Shown here: piece by piece, positions 40,561-49,699 of the stretch
How positions within the stretch are numbered: the first letter of the stretch is position 1
Layout of the letters: every line of letters begins with the position of its first letter
DNA from: a bacterium 210820-DFI.6.37
Lineage (GTDB): Bacteria; Bacillota; Clostridia; Peptostreptococcales; Anaerovoracaceae
Assembly: GCA_020558355.1 (NCBI GenBank)
Contig: JAJCKG010000004.1
Span: 113,184 to 177,183 of the forward strand
Length of the DNA: 64,000 nucleotides
Direction of reading: 5' to 3'
The notes under the pieces: generated by a model
Told to the model about the DNA's origin: nothing
Database searches by the model: none
What the model saw: the letters and a program-made list of their open reading frames with translations, nothing else
Program-made: the position numbers and the translations under genes

Positions 40561-41654
40561 TCTTCCCTCACTTGTCTCTGATAATTCTTTAGTTCCTCCG
40601 CCGCTCCGCTTCTGGAAAAATCTCCGGCGCTGAACAGCGCGTATCCGCCGCAGCCTTTTTCTCTCAGCCGCGCAAGCTGCCGCGCCAGGTTATCCTGCCG
40701 TTTGCTCCAGCCCGGATCATCGTCGCTTTTTTCCCCTGCCCGGTACAGGGCCAGACCGGGGTAAAGCGGAATATCCCGCTTGTTTAAAGAGATCCATTCA
40801 TCCAGGGTATCGGTAAACATTTTTTCCCTCCAGGAGGCGCTGTGCTCATCGGTCCAGTAGATCTGCGGCACGATGTAATCCAGGTATCCTTCTTCCGACA
40901 TCCAGGTTTTCACATCCGCCCCAATCGATTGGCAGTAACTGATATTTCCCGCTGGACTGACGCCGAACTGGATATCCTCGCCATATTCTTTTACGGTACG
41001 GTAGACCGCCTTCACCATTTTGTTGACATTGCTCGCCTTTTCAGAATCCGGAACATCCGAGTCTTCCGGATAAAAATAGTCATCAAAATGGATCCCGTCC
41101 ACATCATAACCCTCCAGAATCTCCCGGACACAGGCTAAAATCTCCTCTGTAGAGCTTTCGGAGGAAGGATCCAGAATCGGCTGTTTTAGCTCATAATTGC
41201 GGTAAGGGTTCAGCCAGGCGTGCAGTTCCATTTTATTTTTGTGAGCCAGCTTTACCATGATCTCCAGCGGGTCATAAGGGATCTCTTCGTCTCGGTCCCA
41301 GAGATAACGGCTCATGGAAAATCGGTCGGACCGATACGCGGCATCCCGAAAGGCTCTCGTGTGAAAGTAAACCGTATTGACAGACAGCGCTTTTGCCTCC
41401 TCAAAAAAAGCTTCCGCGTTCTCAGTAAAGTCCTGCTGGCTTTTGTTGTAAAGCCCCAATTCCTTAAAATCCACATAGGCCAGCCAAACAGCCCGCACTT
41501 CTCCGTCTTCACCTTTCCCAGCCTGGTTCCTGTAAAAAACAGTTACAGTAATGACCGCTGCCAGAAAAATCAGAACCGCCGCCATGACCCATCTGAGGAT
41601 CCGTTCCTTTTGATAGGATCCTTTTCTTTTTCTCCGCCGCCGTTTTTTCTTCAT
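40557..41654 (-). CDS. Membrane-anchored family-10-type glycosyl hydrolase
   Basis: A 365-residue paralogue of the next gene: a basic N-terminus and one membrane segment (WVMAAVLIFLAAVITVTVF, residues ~23-41), then the GHL10 domain with VRAVWLAYVDFKELGLY, MELHAWLNPYRNY and VDGIHFDDYFYPED. It lacks FN3 repeats, so this copy is anchored while the other is secreted. Start and end overlap neighbours by 4 bases. Confidence 0.85.
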   Translation of the reverse strand: MKKKRRRRKRKGSYQKERILRWVMAAVLIFLAAVITVTVFYRNQAGKGEDGEVRAVWLAYVDFKELGLYNKSQQDFTENAEAFFEEAKALSVNTVYFHTRAFRDAAYRSDRFSMSRYLWDRDEEIPYDPLEIMVKLAHKNKMELHAWLNPYRNYELKQPILDPSSESSTEEILACVREILEGYDVDGIHFDDYFYPEDSDVPDSEKASNVNKMVKAVYRTVKEYGEDIQFGVSPAGNISYCQSIGADVKTWMSEEGYLDYIVPQIYWTDEHSASWREKMFTDTLDEWISLNKRDIPLYPGLALYRAGEKSDDDPGWSKRQDNLARQLARLREKGCGGYALFSAGDFSRSGAAEELKNYQRQVREE

Positions 41655-42562
41655 ACCAGTCGGTTAAGCGTCCCGCCGTTTAAAAAGCTTTCCAGATTCG
41701 CGCCGCAGGTATCAATGACTACCTTTCTCGTTTCCACAGGGATAAAACCAATATGGGGTGTAATCCAGCAGTTTTTTAGCCCAATCAGCGGATTGTTTTC
41801 TTCCGGCGGCTCCTTTGCCATAACGTCCAGACCAGCCCCGGCCAGCTTTCCGCTTTTCAGAGCTTCCGCGAGAGCCTCTTCATCAATAAGGCCTCCTCTC
41901 GCGGTATTGATCAGAATGGCTCCATCCTTCATCCTTGAAAGGAATTCCCGATTCACCATCCCCGCGTTTTCCTTTGTAAGCGGGCAGTGGAAGGTAACAA
42001 TGTCCGAACGGACAGCCGCTTCCTTATCCTGACTGTAAACATGAACCTCCATGCCAAAGGCCCTCGCGATTTCTCCGACTTTTTTTCCGATATTTCCATA
42101 GCCTACAATTCCTAAAGACCGTCCCGCCAGTAAAGTGACCGGCGTTTTGATAAAGGTATAGTCCTTGCAGTTTTGCCACTCGCCTTCAACAACGGCTCTG
42201 TTATAAACCTCCACCTTATTGGTAACAGACAGCAGCAGAGCGATGGCCTGCTGGGCTACCGCGTCGGTGGAATAGGCCGGTACATTGCAGACCGCGATCC
42301 CCAGTTCTTCCGCTGTCTCCAGATCCACATGGTTAAATCCGGTCGCGGCAATGCCGATAAACTTCAGATCCGGACATGCCTTGAGTGTTTCCCGGTCCAA
42401 AGCCAGGGAATCGACAAATACCGCCTGTACTCCCGCAAGCCGCTCCGAAATCTCCTCTCTCGCCGTTCTTTTATAAATTTGAAAGTCTCCCAGCTTTTCT
42501 ATGGGTTCCCAGGAAATATCTCCCGGATTAATTACCGCGCTGTCTAAAAATACACTTTTCAT
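41651..42562 (-). CDS. D-2-hydroxyacid dehydrogenase
   Basis: This 303-residue NAD-dependent enzyme has the nucleotide-binding LGIVGYGNIGKKVGEIA and catalytic Arg, Glu and His in INTARGGLIDEE, DVMAKEPPEE and WITPHIGF. The overall pattern resembles glycerate/hydroxypyruvate dehydrogenases. Substrate cannot be set. It lies in the run of minus-strand genes after the M16 peptidase, with a 4-base overlap to the glycosidase. Confidence 0.88.
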   Translation of the reverse strand: MKSVFLDSAVINPGDISWEPIEKLGDFQIYKRTAREEISERLAGVQAVFVDSLALDRETLKACPDLKFIGIAATGFNHVDLETAEELGIAVCNVPAYSTDAVAQQAIALLLSVTNKVEVYNRAVVEGEWQNCKDYTFIKTPVTLLAGRSLGIVGYGNIGKKVGEIARAFGMEVHVYSQDKEAAVRSDIVTFHCPLTKENAGMVNREFLSRMKDGAILINTARGGLIDEEALAEALKSGKLAGAGLDVMAKEPPEENNPLIGLKNCWITPHIGFIPVETRKVVIDTCGANLESFLNGGTLNRLV

Positions 42563-43843
42563 TTATTCCTCCTGATCCAGTTCTTTTAAAATTTCTCTGA
42601 CCTGTTTCTCCAGCTTCAGACTTTTTTTCCCTTTTATTGTTACCACCAGATTCCCGCATCGGAACAATTCCCTGGCAAGCTCCGTAATATCCTGAGCCGT
42701 AACGGCCTCATACTCCCGCTTTCTCGCGTTCAGACTTCCGCTGCTCTTTTTCAGGATATGCGCTTCGTAGCTTTGGGTCCAATTGAGATTCTCCGCATGA
42801 TCCAAAAGGATCTCCGCGTTATCGGTATACGCCGCTTTTACATAATCCAGCTCATCCCGGATCCCCCGTTTCAGTTCCCGGAAAAGCGCTACAACGATTT
42901 TCACCGATTCCAGCAGCCTCGCGGGCTGGACCTCATACTGAAAATACAGCGTACCGATATTGCTGTACTGCTCCATTCCGGGATCAAAGCTATATATAAA
43001 GCCCGACCGTTCCGACAGCGCCTGATGTATTTTGGAGCTTTCACACTCGAAAAGGATATCATAAAGGAGCATATAAACCGCCTGACTATAACGGGCAGTA
43101 TCCATGTCAAAAGAAAACCGGACCATGGTATCACTGCTCTTTTTTATAGCGACCTTTGCGCTCCGGTCAAAAAAATCCGGAGGGACTGGCGCCATATTAT
43201 CCCGCGTCAGCTTGGCGTCAGACAGACCGCGGGATCCGGCTCTCCTTTTCAAATAAAGGATATCCTCTTCATCCGCGCATCCGGTTACATAAAAAAACAG
43301 ATTGTCCGGCGCGAAAATTTGTCTGTGAGCCGTTTGCAGCACTTTCTTTCCCATATGATCCAGCTGCCGGCTCATTCCGGTTATGGGTCTTGCCAGAGAC
43401 GTGCCCCGCCAGACAATCTGGTTTGAGAAAAAGCTCAGAGAGTTCTTTTCATCGTCCTCCCGTATCTCAGCCTTGACCCGTCTGCGTTCGATTTGGATCT
43501 CTGACGCGGGCAGGCAAATCGGCTCAAAAAGCTTCAGAAACACATCTGCCGCTTCTTTAAAATGCGATCCGGCTCCCGTAATTTCAAACTGTACGAATTC
43601 TTTATAGGTGCAGGCGTTAAACAGCAGCCCCAGCCGGTCCAAATAAGGGTACAGCCCGTCATCCATCAGGTAATTGATATTTCGAATGACAATATGCTCC
43701 AAAAAGTGAGAGAGCCCATTCCGCTCTTCTTCCTCATACATGCTGCCGGCTTTCAGATACAGGCTCAGACAAAAGCTGTGAAGATGTTTCCCCGGGTAGT
43801 AGAAAATCTTCATCCCGTTTTCCGCGACATACTGTTTTTCCAT
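42563..43843 (-). CDS. M16-family zinc peptidase
   Basis: The 426-residue protein has the inverted zinc motif HFLEH at residues 46-50 (HxxEH) in the N-terminal domain and the R/Y-rich second half of pitrilysin-like proteins. Its length fits a single-subunit M16 peptidase such as YmfH/PqqL-type proteins. It abuts the fumarase beta gene with no gap. Confidence 0.85.
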   Translation of the reverse strand: MEKQYVAENGMKIFYYPGKHLHSFCLSLYLKAGSMYEEEERNGLSHFLEHIVIRNINYLMDDGLYPYLDRLGLLFNACTYKEFVQFEITGAGSHFKEAADVFLKLFEPICLPASEIQIERRRVKAEIREDDEKNSLSFFSNQIVWRGTSLARPITGMSRQLDHMGKKVLQTAHRQIFAPDNLFFYVTGCADEEDILYLKRRAGSRGLSDAKLTRDNMAPVPPDFFDRSAKVAIKKSSDTMVRFSFDMDTARYSQAVYMLLYDILFECESSKIHQALSERSGFIYSFDPGMEQYSNIGTLYFQYEVQPARLLESVKIVVALFRELKRGIRDELDYVKAAYTDNAEILLDHAENLNWTQSYEAHILKKSSGSLNARKREYEAVTAQDITELARELFRCGNLVVTIKGKKSLKLEKQVREILKELDQEE

Positions 43844-44401
43844 CTATTTTCTGCTCTCCAGATAAGCCGCTCTTCCCTGCTGGTACAGATCGCCGCCCTG
43901 ACTGTCCAAAACTACAGTTACAGGAAAATCATTTACTTTGAGCCTGCGCACAGCCTCTGCCCCCAGATCTTCAAAGGCAATGACCTGAGCCGATTCTACC
44001 CGCTGGGCCATCAACGCGCCCGCGCCTCCGATGGCCGCAAAATAGACAGCGCCGTTTCGAAGCGCGGCTTCCTTTACTTCCCGCGATCTCTGACCCTTTC
44101 CAATCATGCCGGTTTCTCCCAGATCCAAAAGCCTGGGAGCGTAAGCGTCCATCCGATAGCTGGTTGTAGGACCGGCTGACCCGATAGGATTTCCCGGCTT
44201 TTCCGGAGTAGGCCCCACATAATAGATCACGGAATTCTTTATTTCAAAGGGAAGGGGCTGACCCTGCTCCAGCATTTCTACCATACGCTTGTGAGCCGCG
44301 TCTCTGGCCGTATAGATGGTTCCTGTCAGAAGTACCGTGTCCCCCGCCTTCAGGTCCCGGAATTTTTCCGCTGTAAAGGGTTCTCTTATCTTGTATTCCA
44401 T
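43844..44401 (-). CDS. Class I fumarate hydratase, beta subunit
   Basis: The 185-residue protein matches the C-terminal subunit of two-part Fe-S hydro-lyases: GDTVLLTGTIYTARDAAHKR, GPTTSYRMDAYAPRLLD, and GMIGKGQRS. With the alpha subunit it interconverts fumarate and malate; tartrate dehydratase is an alternative substrate class. The gene follows the alpha gene by 15 bases. Confidence 0.9.
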   Translation of the reverse strand: MEYKIREPFTAEKFRDLKAGDTVLLTGTIYTARDAAHKRMVEMLEQGQPLPFEIKNSVIYYVGPTPEKPGNPIGSAGPTTSYRMDAYAPRLLDLGETGMIGKGQRSREVKEAALRNGAVYFAAIGGAGALMAQRVESAQVIAFEDLGAEAVRRLKVNDFPVTVVLDSQGGDLYQQGRAAYLESRK

Positions 44402-44416
44402 ACTCTCTCCTTATTC

Positions 44417-45262
44417 CTACAAAATGATTTCTCCATGCCGGCTGACGTGACAGTTGATATTGACTGCTACCGGAAGCCCCGCAATATGGGTGGGGGCGGC
44501 TTTTATTTTGACAGACAGGGCTGTCGTCTCACCGCCGAAGCCCTGGGGGCCGATCCCCAGCTGGTTGATCCTTTCCAAAAGCTCCTGTTCCATATTTGCG
44601 TAATAGGGATCCTCGTTAGGCTGATCAAATGGGACCAGCAAGGCTTTCTTTGCCATCAGCGCGACTTTGTCGAAGGTTCCCCCGATTCCTACCCCTACTA
44701 CGATGGGAGGGCACGGGTTAGCTCCCGCCTCTTCACAGACTTTTACAACAAAATCCTTTACTCCCTCTTCTCCCGCGGAAGGGGGCATCATCTTTACCTG
44801 GCTCATATTTTCCGAACCAAAGCCCTTCGGGGCGAAAATCACTTTTACTCTGTCTCCCGGCACGATTTCGTAATGAATATGAGCCGGTGTGTTATCTCCT
44901 GTATTGACTCTTCTCAGAGGGTCCTTTACAACGGATTTACGAAGAAAGCCCTCGCCATAGCCCCTTCTGACCCCTTCGTTGACCGCGTCTTCAATGAAAC
45001 CTCCGGTCAGACGCGCGTCCTGACCGATTTCCAAAAAAACACAGGCCAGTCCTGTATCTTGACAGAGCGGCAGGACGCCTTCCCCCGCGATCTTTATATT
45101 TTCTTCTATCTTTTCCAGAACGCCTTTGGCAACAGGCCAAGGCTCCCGCTGTGTCTGGTTTTGGATGGCGCGTTTCACATCTTCCGTAAGAAAATGATTG
45201 GTTTTTCTGGCCATCTCCGCCACAGCCTCTGTAATCTCTCTTACATCAAGTGTTCTCATCAT
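44417..45262 (-). CDS. Class I fumarate hydratase, alpha subunit
   Basis: The 281-residue protein has candidate [4Fe-4S] ligands Cys in VLPLCQDTGLA, ANPCPPIVVGVGIGG, and NINCHVSRHGE. It also has KGFGSENMSQVKMMPPSAG, conserved in the family. The cluster makes it oxygen-sensitive, in line with an anaerobic host. Start supported by AGGAGG. Confidence 0.9.
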   Translation of the reverse strand: MMRTLDVREITEAVAEMARKTNHFLTEDVKRAIQNQTQREPWPVAKGVLEKIEENIKIAGEGVLPLCQDTGLACVFLEIGQDARLTGGFIEDAVNEGVRRGYGEGFLRKSVVKDPLRRVNTGDNTPAHIHYEIVPGDRVKVIFAPKGFGSENMSQVKMMPPSAGEEGVKDFVVKVCEEAGANPCPPIVVGVGIGGTFDKVALMAKKALLVPFDQPNEDPYYANMEQELLERINQLGIGPQGFGGETTALSVKIKAAPTHIAGLPVAVNINCHVSRHGEIIL

Positions 45263-45357
45263 ATCCTCCTTCTTGCGTATGATTTATTATACACAGAAAT
45301 CCAATGTCCCGCAAGGCTGCCTCAGATTTTCCTGTTCCTACACCGGGCATTAACTCT

Positions 45358-45387
45358 GGTATAGTTTCCCGCCCTTTAGCATAGACT
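45358..45387 (+). promoter_or_regulatory. Possible sigma-E-type promoter of spoIID
   Basis: GTATAGT (45359-45365), 14 bases, and CATAGACT (45380-45387) match the sporulation sigma-E elements at 5 of 7 and most of the -10 positions. The gene starts 31 bases later. In Bacillus spoIID is sigma-E dependent, so the assignment is plausible. Confidence 0.35.
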
Positions 45388-45417
45388 GTTACAATTCTAT
45401 TTTTCAGGAGGCTTCTT

Positions 45418-46530
45418 ATGAAAAAAAATCCGAGAAAAACGATCCGTTCTTTCCCCGTTTTTTCAAACAGGACAAGACCCCGCTTCAGGAATATCTGCGG
45501 CTTTGCTTTCGCAAAATGGCTGCTGCTCCTTCTTTCCGCGGTTATTTTTATCCTGGTACTGGTTCCCTTCACCATCACCAGGGTCTTCACCCCCGAAGCG
45601 TCCCCTGAAAAAGCAGACCAAAAGGCAAAGCAAAAGATCGTTTCTGAAAAGGTAAAGGAAGTTCCCATCCCCGATTCTATCTCTGTTTTCAGAGACGCCT
45701 CTAACAAAACGGAAACGGTAGCCTTTGAAGAATATGTAAAAGGCGTAGTTGCCAGCGAGATGCCCTCAACCTTTGAAAAGGAAGCGTTAAAAGCCCAGGC
45801 TGTCGCGGCCCGCACCTATTCTCTGGCAAAATATCAAAACGCGAAAAAGAACGGAAATTCTTCCGCTCACCCCGACGCTCCCGTCTGTGACACCGTCCAC
45901 TGCCAGGTTTTTCAGGACAAAGCTTCGCTGAAAAAAATAAAAGGATCCAAATGGATGGATTCTGACTGGAAAAAGATCTCTGCGGCAGTGGAAGAAACAA
46001 AGGGAGAGTTAATGTATTATGATGGGGAATTGGTTCAACAAGCTCTGTTTCACTCCTCCAGCGGAGGGAAAACGGAAAACTGCGAGGATGTTTTCGCCTC
46101 TGCTGTTCCTTACCTTATCAGCGTAGACAGTCCTTATGAGGATGAAGCGACCCATAAAAAAGAAACGCTCACATTGCCGGTTTCTGAATTTGCGGAAAAA
46201 ATAAAAGCCGCCTGTCCATCAAGCAGCTTTGGTACCATTACAGCTTCCAATATTCGCGTCCAGTCCCACAGCAGCGGAGGCCGAGTGGAAAAAATGAAAG
46301 TAGGAAACAGCAGCGTAACCGGAGTCCAGGTTCGCCAGGCGCTGGGGCTTTATTCAGCCAACTTTGAGATTTCCATTTCAGATAACACCATTACCTTTAC
46401 CACAACCGGCTCTGGCCACGGAGTAGGTATGAGCCAGTATGGCGCCAATGGAATGGCAGAAAAAGGCTATGACTATCAGGAAATATTAAAACATTACTAC
46501 AGCGGCATATCCATCGTTTCCTCCGACTAA
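45418..46530 (+). CDS. spoIID: Stage II sporulation protein D (SpoIID)
   Basis: The 370-residue protein has an N-terminal membrane segment (WLLLLLSAVIFILVLVPF), then the SpoIID/LytB domain with YVKGVVASEMPSTFEKEALKAQAVAARTYSL, FHSSSGGKTENCEDVF, and GSGHGVGMSQYGANGMAEKG. SpoIID is a lytic transglycosylase that works with SpoIIP in engulfment. ATG 45418 follows CAGGAGG. It is a single gene on the plus strand, convergent with a Cys-rich gene. Confidence 0.9.
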   Translation: MKKNPRKTIRSFPVFSNRTRPRFRNICGFAFAKWLLLLLSAVIFILVLVPFTITRVFTPEASPEKADQKAKQKIVSEKVKEVPIPDSISVFRDASNKTETVAFEEYVKGVVASEMPSTFEKEALKAQAVAARTYSLAKYQNAKKNGNSSAHPDAPVCDTVHCQVFQDKASLKKIKGSKWMDSDWKKISAAVEETKGELMYYDGELVQQALFHSSSGGKTENCEDVFASAVPYLISVDSPYEDEATHKKETLTLPVSEFAEKIKAACPSSSFGTITASNIRVQSHSSGGRVEKMKVGNSSVTGVQVRQALGLYSANFEISISDNTITFTTTGSGHGVGMSQYGANGMAEKGYDYQEILKHYYSGISIVSSD

Positions 46531-46715
46531 TGATCCTCTTTTTCTTTCTCTATTCCCGTCTTTATTTCTTCATAAGAGATACCGCATCCCCGGCAGTCCC
46601 CGCATCCGCCTTCCCGTCTGTCCTCGCAGCCCTGTTCATTGTTCTTATTTATATAGGTCATCAATCCTCCCGCCAATAACGCGATAGTCCCGATTCCCAC
46701 CAGAATTGAAATCAT
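46527..46715 (-). CDS. FeoB-associated Cys-rich membrane protein (second copy)
   Basis: The 62-residue protein has one membrane segment (SILVGIGTIALLAGGLMTYI) and a Cys-rich tail (CEDRREGGCGDCRGCGISYEEIK) as in FeoB-associated proteins. It lies 230 bases downstream of the first copy, past a terminator-like hairpin, so it may be expressed apart from feoB. Its end overlaps the end of spoIID. Confidence 0.8.
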   Translation of the reverse strand: MISILVGIGTIALLAGGLMTYINKNNEQGCEDRREGGCGDCRGCGISYEEIKTGIEKEKEDH

Positions 46716-46865
46716 CCATCTGTCCTTCTTTCTTTTTTAAATCAATACCGCTTTGTCTTTCTCAAAGCCACAGCGGCATTGTCCCGCTACCATAATACCA
46801 ACTGGGCCTTTATTTGTAAAGCCCCTGCCTTAACGCCCCCGCGGCCGATTTCCTTTTCTCCAAAC

Positions 46866-46904
46866 AGAAATACTGTTCCGATATTACAACAGAACAGTAT
46901 TTCT
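46866..46904 (-). terminator. Hairpin at the end of the feo operon
   Basis: A perfect 13-bp inverted repeat (AGAAATACTGTTC / GAACAGTATTTCT) with a 13-base loop follows the first Cys-rich gene by 43 bases. The T-run on the minus strand is poor, so it may be a terminator or an operator. The rest of 46716-46947 holds no gene. Confidence 0.5.
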
Positions 46905-46947
46905 TAAATGTTATTGAGTAAAGGTTGTTACATAGTTTTCGTGAAAA

Positions 46948-47166
46948 TTATTGATTCATAGATTCTTTTATTTCCTCATAAGAAAGGTCGCATCCATGGC
47001 AGCCGCCGCATCCCGCGTCGGAGCTATCCCCGGTTTTAGCGGATGAGCACTGCCCGGCAGCCGGACACCCGATACATTTCACGCCCTTTTTTTTCGCCTT
47101 GACGATATACGCGATCGCGCCGCCAAGCAGGAGCAAAATAATCAGTACCGCAACGACATTAATCAT
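46948..47166 (-). CDS. FeoB-associated Cys-rich membrane protein
   Basis: The 72-residue protein has a membrane segment (VVAVLIILLLLGGAIAYIV) and a Cys-rich tail (CIGCPAAGQCSSAK, CGGCHGCDLSYEEIKESM), the standard pattern of the small proteins encoded after feoB in Bacillota. It overlaps feoB by 4 bases and probably acts with it in iron uptake. Confidence 0.88.
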   Translation of the reverse strand: MINVVAVLIILLLLGGAIAYIVKAKKKGVKCIGCPAAGQCSSAKTGDSSDAGCGGCHGCDLSYEEIKESMNQ

Positions 47167-49181
47167 GCTGCCGCACCTGTCCCTTTATTATGTAAGGAGT
47201 ATTCTTCATCAAATTTCTGTCTCGATCTCTTAGCGATTGCGACAACGATTGCTGCCATTACCAGGATCGCAATCAGTCCAGGGATAAACGCCTGACCAAG
47301 TGTTCCTTCTGTAAAGAGAGTACCGAACTGGTATACTAAGAACGCTACCGTGTAGCCGGTTGCCAGCTGCAGACCGATTGCGCCCCACAGCCATTTCGCG
47401 CTCTTCATTTCAGAGTTCATCGCTCCAATCGCGGCAAAGCAAGGAGGTGTGTACAGGTTGAACATCAGATACGCCAGCGCGGTAACGGATGTAAGTCCCA
47501 TAGTAAGCGCTACTTCGTTCGCGCCGCCAGTCAGAGCCAGTTCTTCTGTATCGATAAATCTTGTCATAGCGTAAACAACCGCCAGTGTACCTACAACGTT
47601 TTCCTTCGCAATGAAGCCTGTAATTGCTGCCGCCGCAAGCTGCCAAGCGCCAAATCCCAGAGGAATCAGCAGTACTGCGAACGGAGAAGCGATAGACGCC
47701 AGAATCGAAGTATCTTCCATTCCTTCTTCTACTACCTGGAAATGCCAGTTGAATGTCTGCATCAGCTGTACAACGCAGTTGCAAACCAGAATGATGGTAG
47801 CCGCTTTAATGATGTATGCCTTTGCTCGTTCCAGCATGGAGAAGCAAGCTCTCTTCAGGCTAGGAATTTTATAAGTAGGCAGCTCCATGATAAAGAAGGA
47901 TTTTCTGTATTTATATCCTGTAACAGCTTTGACAAGCAGAGCGCCCAGGAAAATCAGCAGGATTCCTACAAAGTACATTAATGGGCTTACCCAGGAAGCT
48001 CCTGTAAAAAACGCTCCTGAGAACAAAGCGATAACCGGAATCTTCGCGCCGCAAGGGATAAAGGTTGTCAGCATCGCTGTAGCTCTCCGTTCTCTTTCGT
48101 CACGAATTGTACGGCTTGCCATGATGGCCGGGATTCCGCATCCTGTACCGATGATAACCGGAATGATGGATTTACCGGAAAGACCTACCCGTTTGAAGAT
48201 CGGGTCCATTACAACACTGACACGCGCCATATAACCACAGTCTTCCAGTAACGCGATCAGGAAGTACATTACCATTACAAGTGGCAGGAAGCCTACTACG
48301 GCGCCTACACCGCCAACGATTCCATCCGCCAGAATTGCCTGCAGCAATGGAGCGCTGTTGTCAAGAAGTCCAGATACATATTCCTGGAAGGTTTCAATCC
48401 ATCCTACCAGCCAGTCCGCAATGAGAGGTCCTAACGCTGACTGTGAGATCCAGAACACCGCGTACATTACCGCGGCAAAGATAATGATTCCCGCAACTTT
48501 ATTTGTAAGAACTGAATCAATCTTATCCTGAGAATTTCTTTCCTTTGTCAGGACCTGACGTTTTTCAACATCCTTTACGATCCCATTTACAAAAGCGAAA
48601 CGTTTTCTGTCTTCCGCTTCTACTGCCGCTTTATCATGCAGGTTAATATCAGCCTGCAGGTAAGGCGCTTTCTGGCCTTTTCCTTTTAAAGCAACCGCTT
48701 CATTTACAGCCTGCTTTAAGCCAGTTTTATCAGAAGAGGTAGAAATAGTTTTAATAACAGGGCAATTGAGCTTTTTCGCTAAAGCTTCTATGTCAATCTG
48801 CGTATTCTGCTTCTCATTGATGTCGCTCTTGTTCAAAGCAACAACAACAGGGATCCCCAGTTCCAGCAGCTGAGTTGTAAAGAACAGGCTGCGGCTCAGG
48901 TTTGTAGCGTCTACGATGTTGATAATCGCGTCGGGATTTTCATCTCTTACATATCCACTTGTGATCCCTTCTTCCGGTGTGAACGGGGACATGGAATACG
49001 CGCCCGGCAAGTCTACCGCAATAAGCTCCTCTGTGGAATCAGAAAAATCTTTTTTGATCAGACTCTCCTTTTTTCCGATCGTAACCCCGGCCCAGTTACC
49101 AACTCTTTCATTTTCTCCCGTCAGTGCGTTGTACATTGTTGTCTTACCACTGTTAGGATTGCCAGCAAAAGCAATTCTCAT
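47163..49181 (-). CDS. feoB: Ferrous iron transport protein B
   Basis: The 672-residue protein has the N-terminal G domain (GNPNSGKT at residues 6-13, NWAGVTIGKKE, VDLPGAYSM, NKSD) and two Gate-type membrane modules (PLVMVMYFLIALLEDCGYMARVS; GCGIPAIMASRT). It moves Fe2+ across the inner membrane. FeoA is upstream and the Cys-rich partner is downstream. An inverted repeat in the feoA-feoB gap may be a regulator site. Confidence 0.95.
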   Translation of the reverse strand: MRIAFAGNPNSGKTTMYNALTGENERVGNWAGVTIGKKESLIKKDFSDSTEELIAVDLPGAYSMSPFTPEEGITSGYVRDENPDAIINIVDATNLSRSLFFTTQLLELGIPVVVALNKSDINEKQNTQIDIEALAKKLNCPVIKTISTSSDKTGLKQAVNEAVALKGKGQKAPYLQADINLHDKAAVEAEDRKRFAFVNGIVKDVEKRQVLTKERNSQDKIDSVLTNKVAGIIIFAAVMYAVFWISQSALGPLIADWLVGWIETFQEYVSGLLDNSAPLLQAILADGIVGGVGAVVGFLPLVMVMYFLIALLEDCGYMARVSVVMDPIFKRVGLSGKSIIPVIIGTGCGIPAIMASRTIRDERERRATAMLTTFIPCGAKIPVIALFSGAFFTGASWVSPLMYFVGILLIFLGALLVKAVTGYKYRKSFFIMELPTYKIPSLKRACFSMLERAKAYIIKAATIILVCNCVVQLMQTFNWHFQVVEEGMEDTSILASIASPFAVLLIPLGFGAWQLAAAAITGFIAKENVVGTLAVVYAMTRFIDTEELALTGGANEVALTMGLTSVTALAYLMFNLYTPPCFAAIGAMNSEMKSAKWLWGAIGLQLATGYTVAFLVYQFGTLFTEGTLGQAFIPGLIAILVMAAIVVAIAKRSRQKFDEEYSLHNKGTGAAA

Positions 49182-49221
49182 GATATATCCTCCTGTTTTT
49201 CATCTTAAATGATTATCTTTT

Positions 49222-49243
49222 AGTTAGTTCATTGGAACTAACT
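49222..49243. promoter_or_regulatory. Operator-like inverted repeat between feoA and feoB
   Basis: Perfect 9-bp arms AGTTAGTTC / GAACTAACT with a 4-base loop lie about 40 bases before feoB. The TTAGTTA core recurs upstream of feoA, so both may be bound by the same metal regulator (DtxR/Fur-like, inferred). Confidence 0.45.
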
Positions 49244-49273
49244 TATTTTCATAAAAAATAGTGACTTTAGCCA

Positions 49274-49486
49274 CTATATTAAGACAGCCTGCGCAATCCC
49301 TTTATCAATGTTATATCTTCCATCCTTAATGGAAACTACACAGCCGCCTTTCAGGTGAGAGATTACAGTAATAGGCTCCCCACTGTAACAGCCCAGTGAG
49401 AAAAGGAACGCCTTTAAATCTTCGTCATCCGTCTGAATGTCTTTTACAATATATGTCTCACCAGCATTTGCTCCAGTCAAGTTCAT
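49274..49486 (-). CDS. feoA: FeoA family protein
   Basis: The 70-residue protein has the SH3-like FeoA pattern (AGETYIVKDIQTDDEDLKAF, LGCYSGEPITVISHLKGG, KDGRYNIDKGIAQAV). It assists FeoB. ATG 49484-49486 follows GGGGGAG; a start 12 codons earlier has a weaker site. Confidence 0.88.
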   Translation of the reverse strand: MNLTGANAGETYIVKDIQTDDEDLKAFLFSLGCYSGEPITVISHLKGGCVVSIKDGRYNIDKGIAQAVLI

Positions 49487-49540
49487 GAATTCTCCCCCTG
49501 TCTCTGTATCCTGAATAACCATTCCCTGCGGAATTCTTCA

Positions 49541-49580
49541 GAGTTAGTTAGTAAGTGTTAACTACCTTGATTATCATAAT
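49541..49580 (-). promoter_or_regulatory. Putative iron-responsive operator of feoA
   Basis: GTTAGTTAGTAAGTGTTAAC (49543-49562) has arms TTAGTTA and TAACTA related to the repeat at 49222-49243; next to it lies TGATTATCATAAT (49568-49580), which resembles half of a Fur box. The regulator is not identified. Confidence 0.4.
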
Positions 49581-49649
49581 ATAAAAAGAAATCTTTGTCA
49601 ACTCTTTTTGAAAGAAAAATCCACCCTTCTTGTCGCTTTTTGAAAAAAA

Positions 49650-49684
49650 CTGCCCCGGGGGATCGTTCCTTTCCCGCGGGGCAG
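49650..49684 (-). terminator. Terminator of rubrerythrin
   Basis: Minus-strand CTGCCCCGCGGG, 11-base loop, CCCCCGGGGCAG, then TTTTTTTC: a strong intrinsic terminator after the rubrerythrin stop. Confidence 0.85.
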
Positions 49685-49699
49685 CTCATGCCGCTTTTT

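Noticed and set aside
44291..45364. Plus-strand ORF of 357 codons
   Set aside because: Antisense to the fumarase genes, which have conserved Fe-S ligands and start sites.
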